From assembly GCA_963920575.1 (NCBI GenBank), contig OY986966.1, positions 1,136,130-1,200,129 on the forward strand: 64,000 nt of DNA. The letters run 5' to 3'. How positions within the stretch are numbered: the stretch's first letter is position 1; each line of letters opens with the position of its first letter. Source of the DNA: Narthecium ossifragum (lineage: Eukaryota > Streptophyta > Magnoliopsida > Dioscoreales > Nartheciaceae). Below are positions 10,647 to 21,399 of this stretch, one piece after another. The translations under genes were made by a program, and so were the position numbers. Below the pieces are notes generated by a model, which was not told the DNA's origin, searched no databases, and worked only from the letters and a program-made list of their open reading frames with translations.

Positions 10647-11796
10647 TCACTGATCCCCGCCAGAACTCCTGTTTGAATCCTCCCTAGCAAGCAACTGCAT
10701 CACTTGTATGTCTGATGACACAAAATGAACAAGAAAATTAGAGTCCTTTTGATGAATTTTAGGTCTACAGAAAGAAAAATTTTCAATCAACTGACTAAAA
10801 ATGAATTGATTTTCTCAACTGCATGTTATAGTGAGGACAGCGTGAATGTCTACTTTAATGGAGAACAGACAATCCAACACAAACTCAAATATGGTGTGCA
10901 CCTTCATTGTAAGTTTGATGTGTCAAGTACAGCCTCTCTATCATCTTGGTGAGATCCATGTGTGTTGCATGGTTTTGCGCTTCCAGTTCGTCTATCCGCT
11001 TATCCTTCATTTCAATTTGGCTTGCCAGATGAGCAACAAGCTTACCCATTTTTCGAGACTCTTCCTCAGCAAGATCAATAACCGTCTTTAAATCTCCTTT
11101 TTTCCGCAAGTGCTCCCCAATGGGATCCTCAGCATTGTAATCTTCAGTACGAGCGACCCAGCCGTAAATGTTTAAGTCCTGATTTTTCTTTGCACCCCAA
11201 TCCTTTTTGCCTAAATGGTCAGCTTCAAAATGGCTTTCAAATGCCATAGCATTCTTAAGCCCTGTCCAGTCCATTCCAAATTCAACAATTGCAGTTCCAG
11301 TATGACCATCAGAAGTCCATAATGGAATGACTCTTGAGGGTTTATATGCACACAGCTGCTCTTTTAGCCCACTTCCACCTTGACCAACTAGGCGGTCATT
11401 CTTCCTATCAGTTGGAACATTTACCAGGATGCCCATCCAGGGCCAAACAAACTGATCGGTCTGCTTGCACTCAGGCTGGTGATGCTCTACAACCTTTGGT
11501 TGAGGTGATGAGACAGGTGCCGTGGAAATGTCATTATTCAAGAACTTTGCCAAGGCTTTGTGGTTTGCCTTCACTTTTGCACTTCGATTCGATGCGCCAA
11601 TTCCTATTGCATGCTGAAGCAGATCCTTGTAACAATACACTAGTTTCTTTTTCCCCACACAGAAAGGACATCTATAGGTGCCATTTCCATTCCCTGTCTT
11701 AAGATTCTTTACCTTCAGGTTTAAGTACGATTTGGCCTTGTACTCGTCAATCTCAGAATCACTTATATCAGAAGATTCTTCCGAGCTATAATCCAT
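10647..11796 (-). CDS. XS-domain protein, FDM/SGS3-like, lacking the XH half
   Basis: Predicted 319-residue protein from two exons, 10902-11796 and 10647-10711. The XS family (SGS3, IDN2, FDM) binds double-stranded RNA in RNA silencing and RNA-directed DNA methylation. Visible are an acidic N-terminus, a zf-XS knuckle (RCPFCVGKKK and downstream histidines), the XS core (FVWPWMGILVNVP ... GMDWTGLKNAMAFE ... LNIYGWVARTEDYN) and the start of the coiled coil. The donor after TYNE is a weak GTGCAC. Splicing to an acceptor at 10712 keeps phase and adds IQVMQLLAREDSNRSSGGDQ, then TGA. The coiled coil and XH exons of the complete paralogue at 14729-17710 are missing. The frame is intact, so it may be functional as an XS-only protein; the last exon is inferred. 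Confidence 0.75.
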
Positions 11797-11799
11797 TCT

Positions 11800-12760
11800 G
11801 AAGGAAGCTTAACTGGGCAAAGAAATTAACAAAATTTGCTTAGAGCACTAAGAGAAAAGATTTGTGTCGACGGCAAAACAGCAAAAAATTACACAGAAAC
11901 AAAGATGCCGAGTTGTTTGAAAGAAATGATGGTATATAGCGCACCAATTTGAGCATAACTTTCCCCACGGTACACCAATCTCGCATTTATTTAAGCAGAG
12001 AAATGTTCTCCTGTTAAAAAAAGATCTAGTCGAATGTTTCTAGTATCTGACAACCATCAAACCCTATAGACCTCTTCTGGAGAATCCTCCTTGGACACCA
12101 GCATTCTAAAAGGTTTAAATTAGAACTTCTTCCGAAGATATATTTACCCATGTTCATCTCATCTCCTAGCCAAGGCTGTGCATTCCTTTTTCCTCCATGA
12201 AAAATGCACCAAATATGATGGAAAAAGAAGAAGGAAATACCCCTTTATCTCCCACAAACATCCATGCTGAAAAGGGGAATAAGAACTACAAAGCAAAAGA
12301 AAAAAAGAAAGGCACAAACCAACAACTTGTGAGAAAACCCTATTGGGGTGATGCAAATATCAAAGACTGAGAGTGTGACTCTTGTGATCATAGCTGGAAA
12401 TACGAGTAGCAATGCTTGAGCCTTTAATATACCCTTCTTGTTATATGGCATCAAAATCTAAAATCAAAGACCATACATTTACACAAGAGTTACGAATCCC
12501 AATCTATATAAAGAGTTGCGAATGCCAAACTTGCTACAGAACTCAAGAACGATAAGAGTAGGATCAATATTTGAGGGATTGCGATTGCGATTGCGAAGTA
12601 GAAAGATTAGAAGAGACTAGGGTTTTGAGGGGAGGGGGTTTTAACCTGCAGAGGCCGCTATCGAGAGAGCGATCCCAATCTAAATTTTAAAGACGCCTTT
12701 AATAAAAGAACTATAAAAAGGTCACGGCTTTTAATGCACCCGTTTGTTCGACCCATACTT
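11800..12760 (-). other. 5' leader, putative leader intron and promoter of the XS-only gene
   Basis: The coding exon begins at 11796. Upstream, a donor-like CTGCAG/GTTAAAACCCC at about 12646 and AAACCCTA-type sequence resemble the leader of the middle FDM copy (CTCCAG/GTAAAACCCC at about 14461). The shared blocks CCAATGATAGTTCGCCAACTC at 12768 and 14620 show that the two upstream regions are duplicates. Confidence 0.45.
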
Positions 12761-12916
12761 AAACAACCAATGATAGTTCGCCAACTCAGTAATCCTCCAG
12801 CCAATTAAAACTCGAGACAAAACATCCACGATTTTTACATTATAATGCTGACTTAAATAGCTTAATAGATTGAGAATTGATCCAATAAATTGATACCAAA
12901 CATAAAAATAATTTAT

Positions 12917-14040
12917 TTATATCAAGTCTCGACAATATAAGGGTGAAAGAAAAGGAGTTAATATGTTCTTTTGGGCTTCTTCATCAGCTTGAACAGCTTC
13001 CAGTTCTTCAGTAATGTACTGAAAAACCTGCCTTGTTGTGGCCTTAGAAGTCCCATATATAGATAGCTCTGACACTGGAAACATCCCAACTGACTTATAC
13101 TCATGCAACTCCATCAGAGCCTTCTTCACAGCATTGCAAACATCATCCCTCAGCTCAGTACACAGGGCTCTTAACGTTTCATTGCTGTCGTCGACGACTT
13201 CCTGCATCCATGGAAAATAGTCACGAATCGAAATCTAGTCGTTTTTGTATGCAGAGTTCTATGAGCATTGGCAGTTGAAGGACTTCATACTCGCCGTTCT
13301 CCACCATTGTTGACCAACTTAAACTGATACCATGCCTTGGATCAATTGGATGGATACCAAATTTAACTCTGCAGCATGCTTATCGGCATCCTTGGGGTTG
13401 AACTTTCCCTTACATGCAGTTCTGAAAAGCTTTTCGTCGAGTTTGCCTATCAATTTGACACCAACATTGAGTCCTGTCTGCCATCTGTGACCCTGCAAAA
13501 CATAGTGCATGCATTAGTAGGGTGAAGAAAGAATGAGGAAAGCAGGATGCCATGGTTATATGAAAAGCAGTTCTACCTTGATCAACTCTCCGCGCGCTTC
13601 TTGTAATTCATCACAGGTTATTCGTTCCATGGCTATTCATCATCCTCCTGTGGATTGGAATCGCCTTTGTCACCCCCCAAATGCTGCTCTAGCTCTCTTA
13701 ATTGCCCTTTCAAGTGTTCTATTTCTAACCCCAGCTTCTTTTGGGCTACTTCTTTCTATAACTGCTGTATTCTTGACAGAGCAGCCTCCTTCTCCCTCTG
13801 AAAAATTTCCAAACTAATGGATGAATTATGTGCGAGTGTCATCAAAATTCAATAGGCAGATTTGCAACTCTAATAAAAGCAAAATGTCTCCAGAACAGAA
13901 GTAAAACAACACATGGAACGAAATAACCTTATGATCTTCAATCAGTTTCAAGACTTCAACAACTGCCTTTTGTTTCTCCATGGATTCCAGCTCCAGTGAG
14001 GTACTTTCTATAGCTGTTTGAGGGATTTGTGAGAGAATGA
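12917..14040 (-). pseudogene. FDM-type coiled coil-XH gene fragment, decayed
   Basis: Minus-strand homologue of the 3' half of the complete FDM gene at 14729-17710. It keeps the short coiled-coil exon (about 13931-14025, LELESMEKQKA), the next coiled-coil exon (about 13575-13802, EKEAALSRIQQL), the first XH exon (13319-13500, KLDEKLFRTACK...KDADKHAAEL) and the last XH exon (12917-13205, EVVDDSNETLRALCTELRDD). The XS half and the first coiled-coil exon are absent. An in-frame TAG follows SRIQQL, a second TAG plus frameshift lies before CDELQEARGELIK, and the XH core after AAEL is scrambled. It still has a leader exon and donor upstream (about 14461), so it may be transcribed, but it cannot encode an intact XH protein. 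Confidence 0.82.
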
Positions 14041-14456
14041 TTTGGGCAACCGCGCCGAAAAACTAATACTAGGAAACTAATCAAATAGGGTATTATCAAA
14101 AAGATTAGGAAACAAAACTTAGGCAGATTGATCATAGGCAAATCAAGGTTTAGAATTCCTATAAGATCCAAAATAGCCAGCAAAGATAGAGTCCTAAAAT
14201 CCCAAATCGCAGCCTTTAGGACTCTGTTTCAGTAATTTAATCTACCACAACTATGAAGTCGCCAATAAAATAAAAAACCTTCCCGCGATTAGGGTTAATG
14301 AATTCCATCGCCATTAAAGTCAATAAGCTTCTCGTGATATGGTTAATGAATTCCAACCTATATAGATTTGCCAATTCCACACTTGCCCAAGAACAATTGA
14401 GGAACTAAGATTGCGAAAAGAAAATATAGAACAAGTTAGGGTTTTAAGGAGAGGGG

Positions 14457-14660
14457 TTTTACCTGGAGGAAACCGTGAAGAGGCCGTAGAGAAAGAATGT
14501 GATTGCTACTTACTTCCTCTGGATTCCACCCGTTTATAGACATCGGAAACAAAAAAGAACTTAAAAATCACGCTTTTAATCGACCCGTTTATTGACGCAA
14601 AACACAATCTTGATGACCAATGATAGTTCGCCAACTCAGCTAGAACTGATACAATATATT
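14457..14660 (-). promoter_or_regulatory. Leader and upstream region of the decayed FDM copy
   Basis: Contains a good donor (CCTCCAG then GTAAAACC) preceded by a leader-like segment. Downstream of it lies AAACCCTAAC. The block CCAATGATAGTTCGCCAACTC (14620) is shared with 12768, showing duplication of the promoter-proximal DNA along with the gene. Confidence 0.4.
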
Positions 14661-14728
14661 TGATACCAAATAGAGAGAATTTTTGTGCTCATTGAGAAAC
14701 ACCAACAACATGAGATGAGAATACAAAG

Positions 14729-15326
14729 TCAATATGTTCTTCTGCGCTTATTCATCTTCCATTGCTTTAGTATATACTGGATGACCTCCTTCATGGTGGC
14801 TTTCCGATCTTCCTTAAAGTTCCATAGCTCGGGCACTACATACCTCCCACTTGGATTATACTCGTTCAACTCCATCAGAGCCTTCTTCACAGCATTGTGC
14901 ACATCATCCCCCAGCTCGATCCATAGGTTTTTTAACTTCTCATCGTTCTCGTCGACTACTTCCTGCATCAATTGGAAAAACATCACAAATTGAAATCTAG
15001 TAGTAATTAAGTACAAAATTCTACGAGCATCAGCGTTAAAGGACATCGTACTCGCAGTTCTCCATCCATTTCAACCATCTTGTATGGATGCCATGATGGC
15101 ATCTTCAACTCTTCCTGCCAGCTAGAGCACAGCTCTGCAGCTTTTGTGTCAGCATCCTCAGGCTTGAACTTCTTCTTACATGCGATTCTGAAAGGCTTTT
15201 CATCAAGTTCGCCCATCCTCTTGATACCAACAACACGCCCTGACCACAATTCGTCCATGCCCTACAAAAAATAGTTCATGATAGAGTCAAGAAAGTATAA
15301 GCTTTCCGAAGAACATAGAATGCCAT

Positions 15327-15371
<45 letters not shown>

Positions 15372-17710
15372 AGAGAGAGAGAGAGAAAGCAGTTCCACAC
15401 CTTGATCAATTCCTTGCGAGCTTCTTGTAATTCATCATTGCTTTCTCGTTCCTTGGTTATAAGTGTAGAATTGAGATATTCTAAATCTTCTTTCTCTTCC
15501 TCCATTTTCTTGTCTAATTCATCCATCTTTTTCTGCATATCAGAATCTCCCTCGCCACCTCCCAAATGCTTCCGCACTCTTATTTGTCCTTTCAGCTGTT
15601 CTATTTCCAGCTGCAGCTTCTGTTTTTTGTCCAATTCTCTCTCTAACTGCAATATTCTTGACAAAGCAGCCTCCTTTTCCCACTGAATAATGTCCAAATT
15701 GAAGAATAAAGTATGTGCAAGTGAACTTTTAATCCAACAACTAGGTAGGATTATAACACCCAGAAAAGGTAATTAGAACAAAAGTCAAACAGCACATGAA
15801 AGGAAATAACCTTTTGGTCTTCAATTAGTCTCAAAACTTCTTCATCCGCCTTTTGTTGCTCCATGGATGCCAATTCGAGTGAGGAATTTTGCATTGCAGT
15901 CTGAAGGATTTGTTGAGAGTGTTAAGATATAAATGGTCAACTGATAGACAATGTATTAAGCAGTCAACATATGTTACTTATAAGGCATAGTTGTTTGTTA
16001 TTTTGGCAAGAATAGGAACATAAAGACTCTAATTAAACGATAACGCTTCGCATAATATGTGGACATGTAGCATAACAGTGGTTAGTAGGATAACACACAA
16101 CATAACGGATAGAAATGTAGGCTAATGCATAGAAGGATAACACATAACAAAGCAGTAGTTCGTATCCAGTAGTTGGTATTGGGGTCTAATCCACATGACC
16201 CCTAAGCGCAAAAGATGGCTTTCACATTCAAAGCATCTGGTGCTAGTTAGCAATAGGCACATAGTAAAGACTACACCTTTTGCCTCTCATTGTCGAGCTT
16301 CACTTTCTCAGCATCACCCTGGGCCTCCAATTTCTCGAATTCTTTACCTCGCAAATCAAGTTCCTTCCTCTTTGAGTCCAACTCAACGCGTAGCTTTTGA
16401 TTCTCCTCGAATATCCTACGAGCATTCTCACGTGCATTCTGCTGCATTCTCCTCATCTCTGATAAAACCACATAATTGCAGTTACAGAACTCATTCAGAT
16501 TATTGACGTAAACACACTTCAAATATCAACGTACTCAAGGTGTAAAAATCTCTACACCATCAAACTCAAACTGTTCGATCAATTCACAAATCCTATCTAA
16601 TGCATACATATATCAGTTTCAACACAAGCTTCCATGGTGTTTGTTGCTTAAACTCTAGTTGGGATAACATAGTTTAGAAGAATATCATTTCAAAATATTG
16701 CAGAAAAAATTCTAAGAATGAGAGCTGAAACCCCATCAAAGGATTGAGCACAATATACCTTCAATGTAGGCCTGGTGAAGCCTGTCCTTGTCCTCCATGA
16801 GTCGACTCAGTGCCAAATTCCTCAAATTAAACTTAGATTCCATATCCCACAAATCCTCGTTTTTTGCCGCAATCTGGTCAGTGAGTTCCGCCACCAGCTT
16901 CCCGGCGTTCCTCTCCTCCTCCTTGGCCACATCCGAGATGGTCATCAAATCCCCATTCCGGCGCAAGTACTCCCCGGCCACACCGTCGGAGTTAAAGTCC
17001 TCAGCTTTGGCTATCCACCCATACACGTTCTCCGACTCGCCACCGTTGGTCCTCTGATCCCAATCCCGCTTCCCTAAACGGCTTGCCTCCATGTGATTCT
17101 CGAACGCCATCGCGTCCTTGAGGCCCGACCAATCCCGGCTGAACTCCACCACCGCTAGTCGCCGAACAACCTGGCCGTCTTCTTGACTGCTCCATAAAGG
17201 TTGGATTTTTGTGGGATTGAAGCAGGAAATCCGCTCCCGGAGCCCGTCGCAGTCTTCACCGGTGGGTACGCCGGCGAGGATGCCCATCCACGGCCAGACG
17301 AAGCGCTCGTCCTCCTTCTCCACCTGGGGAGGCGGGTTGGCCGCGGGCTCAACAGCGGAAGGACTGGCTGCGACGGCGTCACCGTGAGAGAGATCGGACC
17401 GGAGGAGGCGGGCGAGGGCGAGGTGGTGGGCGCGCATGCGGGCGGCGCGGGCGGAGGAGGCGCCGATGCCGACGGCATGCTGGAGGAGGTCTTTATACTG
17501 GTAATCCTGCTTCTTCTTGCCGGCGCAGAAGGGGCACCGGAGGGTGCCGTCGGGGTTGAGGATGCGCTGGTTGGAGGACGACAAGCTGGCCCGGAGCGCG
17601 TCGTATGACTCGGCCTCGTAGTCCTCTATCTCCGATTCGCTGATCTCCGATTCCTCCGATGCCTCCTCCTCCGACGCCATCGTAGTCGAATCCAAAGGTT
17701 TGGATTCCAA
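14729..17710 (-). CDS. FACTOR OF DNA METHYLATION-like protein (XS, coiled coil, XH)
   Basis: FDM/IDN2-type protein of RNA-directed DNA methylation, which binds RNA duplexes with the de novo methylation machinery in the nucleus. Six exons: 16759-17710, 16277-16458, 15811-15900, 15401-15682, 15052-15261 and 14729-14962. Together they give 649 residues, the usual family length. Order: acidic serine-rich N-terminus, zf-XS (C59, C62 and H78 with a later histidine), XS domain (FVWPWMGILAGVP ... SRDWSGLKDAMAFENH ... VYGWIAKAEDF), long coiled coil (about 270-500) and XH domain (IKRMGELDEKPFRIACKKKF ... ALMELNEYNPSGRY). An in-frame ATG at 17680 (MASEEE) is an alternative start. The first exon is GC-rich. 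It is the parent-like member of the tandem cluster. Confidence 0.93.
15329..15385. repeat. (TA)n and (GA)n microsatellite in an FDM intron
   Basis: About 18 TA units are followed by about 8 GA units, directly downstream of exon 4 on the coding (minus) strand. Likely length-polymorphic; no coding effect expected. Confidence 0.95.
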
Positions 17711-18297
17711 CGGCTAGATGGTGATGGTGGTGGTGAGTGGAGCAGGAGCGAGTGTGAGGAAGGAGACTGTTATTTATTGTTAGGCTACTAACGTCGGCTC
17801 ACAAGTCCTTTCTAAAGTCCCTTATTTTAAAAATTCTCAATTAAATCTTGAGTTTTACGAACTGGCTCCATTAAGACCCTCCGTCCACTGGTCGTCCCCT
17901 ACTAACATCGGCTCGGCCCAAATTGTGCCCAAACCAACGCACCCGGCCAATGGACCGAGCCACATGCAAAGCACGTGCCCTGGTCTTAGTCCTAAGTGCT
18001 CCGGTGGTTGGCTTCTCCGCCTTCATGTCATCTTCTCCGAGCTGAGTGATCCGGTTAGGGCTTGAGAGCTTTGATTAGTCGCCAAAGAGAGCTACCATCC
18101 GTGATTGAAGCTGGTGTTTTGAAGCCCTCGAGCCAGTAAGCGTCCCTCGAGCTACCATTTGGTGTTTTTGATTTTAGGGCGTCGTTTGTGTTTGGGTTCT
18201 TCAATTTGCTTTGGATTTTCTTAGATTTATCCGAGTCTATCAATTTTACTGATTTTAGATGTGCATTGGATCTTTCTTACACATCTTCCCTTATTAT

Positions 18298-18713
18298 AAT
18301 GTCTTCCACTGATTCCACGTCCTCCTCACTCTCTCCTCTGTGTTACCGTGGACAAAAATCAAAGTTATTGACTTTCTGATGCATTTACTGAAAACTATAT
18401 TGCCTAGGTGTTGAATTGAATTATTGCAGGAAAATGGTGGGTGTAATTTCTTCAAATGGGTAGACGGGAACGTGGAAATTTAACTAACATCGAAATGAGG
18501 GTGAAGATGCAAGCCTTGGAAGTTGAATTGGAGAAGTTGAAGTCCAAAGAGGCAGAAAACATGACACAAGTCCAGTTGTTGAGAGCATGTTGCCAACATA
18601 AAGAAGATGAAAACAATGTGTTGGTGTTGGTGGTGAAGAAACTGCAAAACAAAAATATGAAATTGTGGTTAACCATAGTACTGATGTGTGTCCTTGTGTT
18701 TGTATTCATGTAA
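18298..18713 (+). pseudogene. GRF zinc finger / coiled coil / membrane-anchor gene relic
   Basis: Resembles the short plant proteins made of a GRF zinc finger, a coiled coil and a C-terminal membrane segment (At4g04775-like). The first part encodes MSSTDSTSSSLSPLCYRGQK, then stops. After an acceptor-like ATTGCAG the finger's second half follows (ENGGCNFFKWVDGN), again followed by a stop. A different frame from 18456 then gives the coiled coil (RVKMQALEVELEKLKSKEAE) and a hydrophobic tail (LWLTIVLMCVLVFVFM). The middle of the finger is missing and two frame breaks are present, so it is not functional. Its place inside a MULE suggests it is, or was, the element's second gene. Confidence 0.65.
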
Positions 18714-18834
18714 TCTTATTTGATGTAATTTCCTTTTGTGTGTTGAATGAATGAAATTGTTTGGTTTTCACCAACAGTGGTTAGCCTGTATTGTGAATAC
18801 TTAAACCTTGTAATGTTTAACTTGCACAAGTTGT

Positions 18835-18945
18835 TTGATCATTAGTGGTGAACCTGTATTTACATCACATTTAATCATTAGTGGTGAACCCGTATTCTCA
18901 ATACAAACATATAGATCATTAGCGGTGAACATGTATTCTCAACAC
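18835..18945 (+). repeat. Three short tandem copies of an ATCATTAGTGGTGAACCTGT-like unit
   Basis: The 20-base word recurs with small changes at about 18838, 18874 and 18915, with a further GGTTAGCCTGTATT-type variant just before. Non-coding. Confidence 0.7.
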
Positions 18946-19399
18946 CACCATGTACATACTGAAAACAATTATGTGCAGATCCACTTGGTTCCAGCTTCAC
19001 AAAAAAATGTGCATGTACATGAGATCATGAGGTTACAGCAGGTACATAACAACCGTGTCATTACAAACATCAGCACTTTACACCAGGTTGTTACAAAAAA
19101 AACAATTGAAACTTTCCAATACAAGCACCAACTACATAACATCTAGGGGTAATTAGCTTTCAATACCCTCTATTTTCCAGGATTTACAATCTGATACCCT
19201 CCAATTAGAAAATGTAATTTTAGTACCCTCAAGTTACAAAGACGGTTGATTTAGTACCCTCCCGTTAGACGGCGTTAGTCTTAGTCACCCAAAACTGCTC
19301 ACGTGCGTGGCACATGAGCGGTTTTCATACTTAGAAGCGGTATTGAGAGGAGAGAGAGGGAGAAAGAGGAGAGAGAAGAGAGGAACGAGAGGGGGGGAG

Positions 19400-19745
19400 A
19401 TAGAGGAGAGGAAGCTCGCGTCCTCGGCGAAGCTCGGCGCCCGGCGTCCTCAGCGAAGCTCGGAGAAAGTTCGCGTCCTCGGCGAAGCTTGGAGAAACTT
19501 GGCTCCCCGCGTCCTCGGCGAAGCTCGCATCCTCGGCGTCTTCGGTGAAGCTCGGAGAAGCTCGCGTCCTCGGCGCCCGGCGAAGGGGTCGCGATCCCAA
19601 GGACCTCGCCAACCTTGGCGCCCGGCGAAGCTCGCGATCTCAAGGTCCTCACCAAACTCAGCACCCGGCGAAGGTCGCGTCCTCGGTGCCCGGTGAAGCT
19701 CGCGAGCTCCCCCACGGCGAAGCTCGCGTCCTCGGTTCCCGGCAA
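19400..19745. repeat. Degenerate tandem CCTCGGCGAAGCTCG repeats
   Basis: A roughly 15-base GC-rich word and variants recur more than ten times, giving long but meaningless open frames on both strands. Probably amplified after capture of a small GC-rich fragment. Confidence 0.8.
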
Positions 19746-19830
19746 AGCCCCGAGCTCGAACTCAGAGAGCCCTTGACCACGGCCTTGCCCCCCTCAACCC
19801 CACCCCCATCCTCGTCTCCTCCCTTCTTCC

Positions 19831-19985
19831 CACCCTCTGCTCAACGCCTCCAACTCCCTCTCCGGCGGCATCCCCTCTTCCCTCCTCTCCTCCCTCCCAT
19901 CCCTTCGCCTCCTCGACCTCTCCTCCAACTCATTCGCCGAAAACATCCCTCCGCCCTCAACCAACTCAATGGCTTGAAACCGGAC
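19831..19985 (+). pseudogene. Captured leucine-rich-repeat gene fragment
   Basis: One frame encodes LLNASNSLSGGIPSSLLSSL followed by PSLRLLDLSSNSFAENIPP, the plant-specific LRR pattern (LxxLxLSxNxxxGxIP) of receptor-like kinases and receptor-like proteins. A frameshift follows, after which ALNQLNGLK continues the LRR pattern in another frame. Only about one to two repeats remain, so it is a fragment with no start, kinase or membrane part. It lies inside the TIRs of the nested element, hence probably captured from a host gene. Confidence 0.7.
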
Positions 19986-20502
19986 TCCGTCGCCGCCTGC
20001 CCACGTCTCGCCTAAGAGATGGTGAACGGCTGGCGACGCCACCTCTGGCTCTCTCTTCTCTTTGGTTTTCTCTCTCTACTCTTTCCCTCTCTCCTCATCA
20101 CGTGCCGCCACGTGTAAACATTGGGCACGTGAGTGGTTTTCTGTAAGGGGAAGCTAACGGCGTCTAAGATCTGTCCCGGTTTTGTAAATACAGGGTACTA
20201 AAATTACATTTTCTAATTAAAGGGTACCAGATTGTAAATCCTGGAAAATAGAGGGTATTAAAAGCTAATTACCCACATGTTTCACTTTCACAAAAAACAT
20301 CATTACACAAACATGAACCCTACTTTCTGACTTGTTGTTGCATATGTGAGGCAGAGGCTTTACCAGCTACCTTTGGAGTCCTGATGGGAGCAGTACCTGC
20401 TCTGCCTTCAAAATCATAGACATGACACCATTTACCTTGGGGTTGTGAAGGTGATGGTTGACTTGTTTCTGGTTGGGGCTATGATGGTGATGATTGACTT
20501 GA

Positions 20503-21395
20503 TCATGGCGTGTAGAAGTCTGGCTGGACTATTGCAGGCGTCCAGCCATGTTCAGTTGTTCCACCTGGTGCACTTGCTCCTGGTGTTGCTGCTCTGACTC
20601 CCCTTCCTCTTGGTGCACTTGGTGTTACCGTCCTGGCTCCTCTTCCTGCACCCCTCCCCCCAACTCTATCTATTGATGCTCTCCTTCTGCCCATTGCTTC
20701 TGGTGTTGCTGCCCTTGATCCTCTTCTTACACCCCTCATGATGATATTTTTTTCCACTCTTGGTGCTTTCATTTGCTGTCTTGCATTTGCTATCCCCCAT
20801 GTATCCATGGTTGTCTTGATGGCTGGTGGATACTTGCTTGCATATGGTCCTCCTACAGTAGCAATAAATGCAACACAAATGTATCAAAGAAATCATATAG
20901 AACACCATAAAGAACAAGAACTAATATATAGAACACTTAACAAACTTGCATATATAGAACGAGCACCATAAAATATATAGAACACTTAGCAAACTTGCAT
21001 CCCAATCACTGGCCCCACTCCCCCAACCTCCTTTGTTTTTACGCACTTCCCTATCCAACTCCTTGTCAGAAAGGACAACAGGTCCCTCGACTACAGCATG
21101 CTCGGAGTACACATCAACATCACCAAGCTTACTCTCGGGGCCTGCCATTTCCAATACATCTTTGCATGTCATCAATGGTCTTAGCCCCACATCAATGCAT
21201 GTGCCAAGAATGACATACCATAGCTTTAGATATGTAAAATACCCTAGCTGCTTCATCATATCTTCAAATTCAAGAATGCTTAGTTGATCAGGGTCACACT
21301 TGCCAAAGACATCTACTCGCCCCCCCCCCCCCCCCCCCCCAATTCACCAAAAACCAACTAGCCACCGTGATGGATCTGGATATCAAACGGGCCGC
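20503..21395 (-). pseudogene. MuDR-type transposase relic (N-terminal PB1-like region and a basic C-terminus)
   Basis: Read on the minus strand from about 21392, FDIQIHHGG, an in-frame TAG, LVFGEL and then RVDVFGKCDPDQLSILEFED, MMKQLGYFTYLKLWYVILGT and GLRPLMTCKDVLEMA...VDVYSEH match the N-terminal PB1-like region of plant MULE transposases. A run of 21 C (G on this strand) interrupts it. After SDWDASLL the DDE catalytic core, CCHC and SWIM zinc fingers are absent. A separate acceptor leads to GPYASKYPPAIKTTMDTW and an arginine/glycine/threonine-rich tail (20503-20860), plausibly the old C-terminus. The relic cannot be active. Confidence 0.6.
21320..21340. repeat. Poly(C) run of 21 bases
   Basis: An uninterrupted homopolymer within the transposase relic, where it encodes a glycine run on the minus strand. 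G-quadruplex formation and sequencing or assembly error are both likely here. Confidence 0.95.
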
Positions 21396-21399
21396 AAGG

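Larger units (their letters stand above)
19147..20274. mobile_element. Pack-type element nested in the MULE, about 130-bp terminal inverted repeats
   Basis: The left (19147-19280) and right (20140-20274, read inward) ends match closely, starting GGGTAATTAGCTTT and containing TACCCTCTATTTTCCAGG, ATTTACAATCTG and GAAAATGTAATTTTAGTACC. They run as far as a GACG(C)CGTTAG word. The interior is GC-rich and unlike the surroundings. It consists of degenerate CCTCGGCGAAGCTCG repeats (about 19400-19740) and a leucine-rich-repeat gene fragment. Such gene-fragment cargo between long TIRs is the Pack-MULE pattern. The flanks (left ACATCTAGG, right ACATGTTTC) do not give a clean duplication. Confidence 0.75.

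Noticed and set aside
19299..19745. Long overlapping frames on both strands rich in Ser/Arg/Gly
   Set aside because: They derive from the CCTCGGCGAAGCTCG tandem array, which is open in several frames; not a gene.
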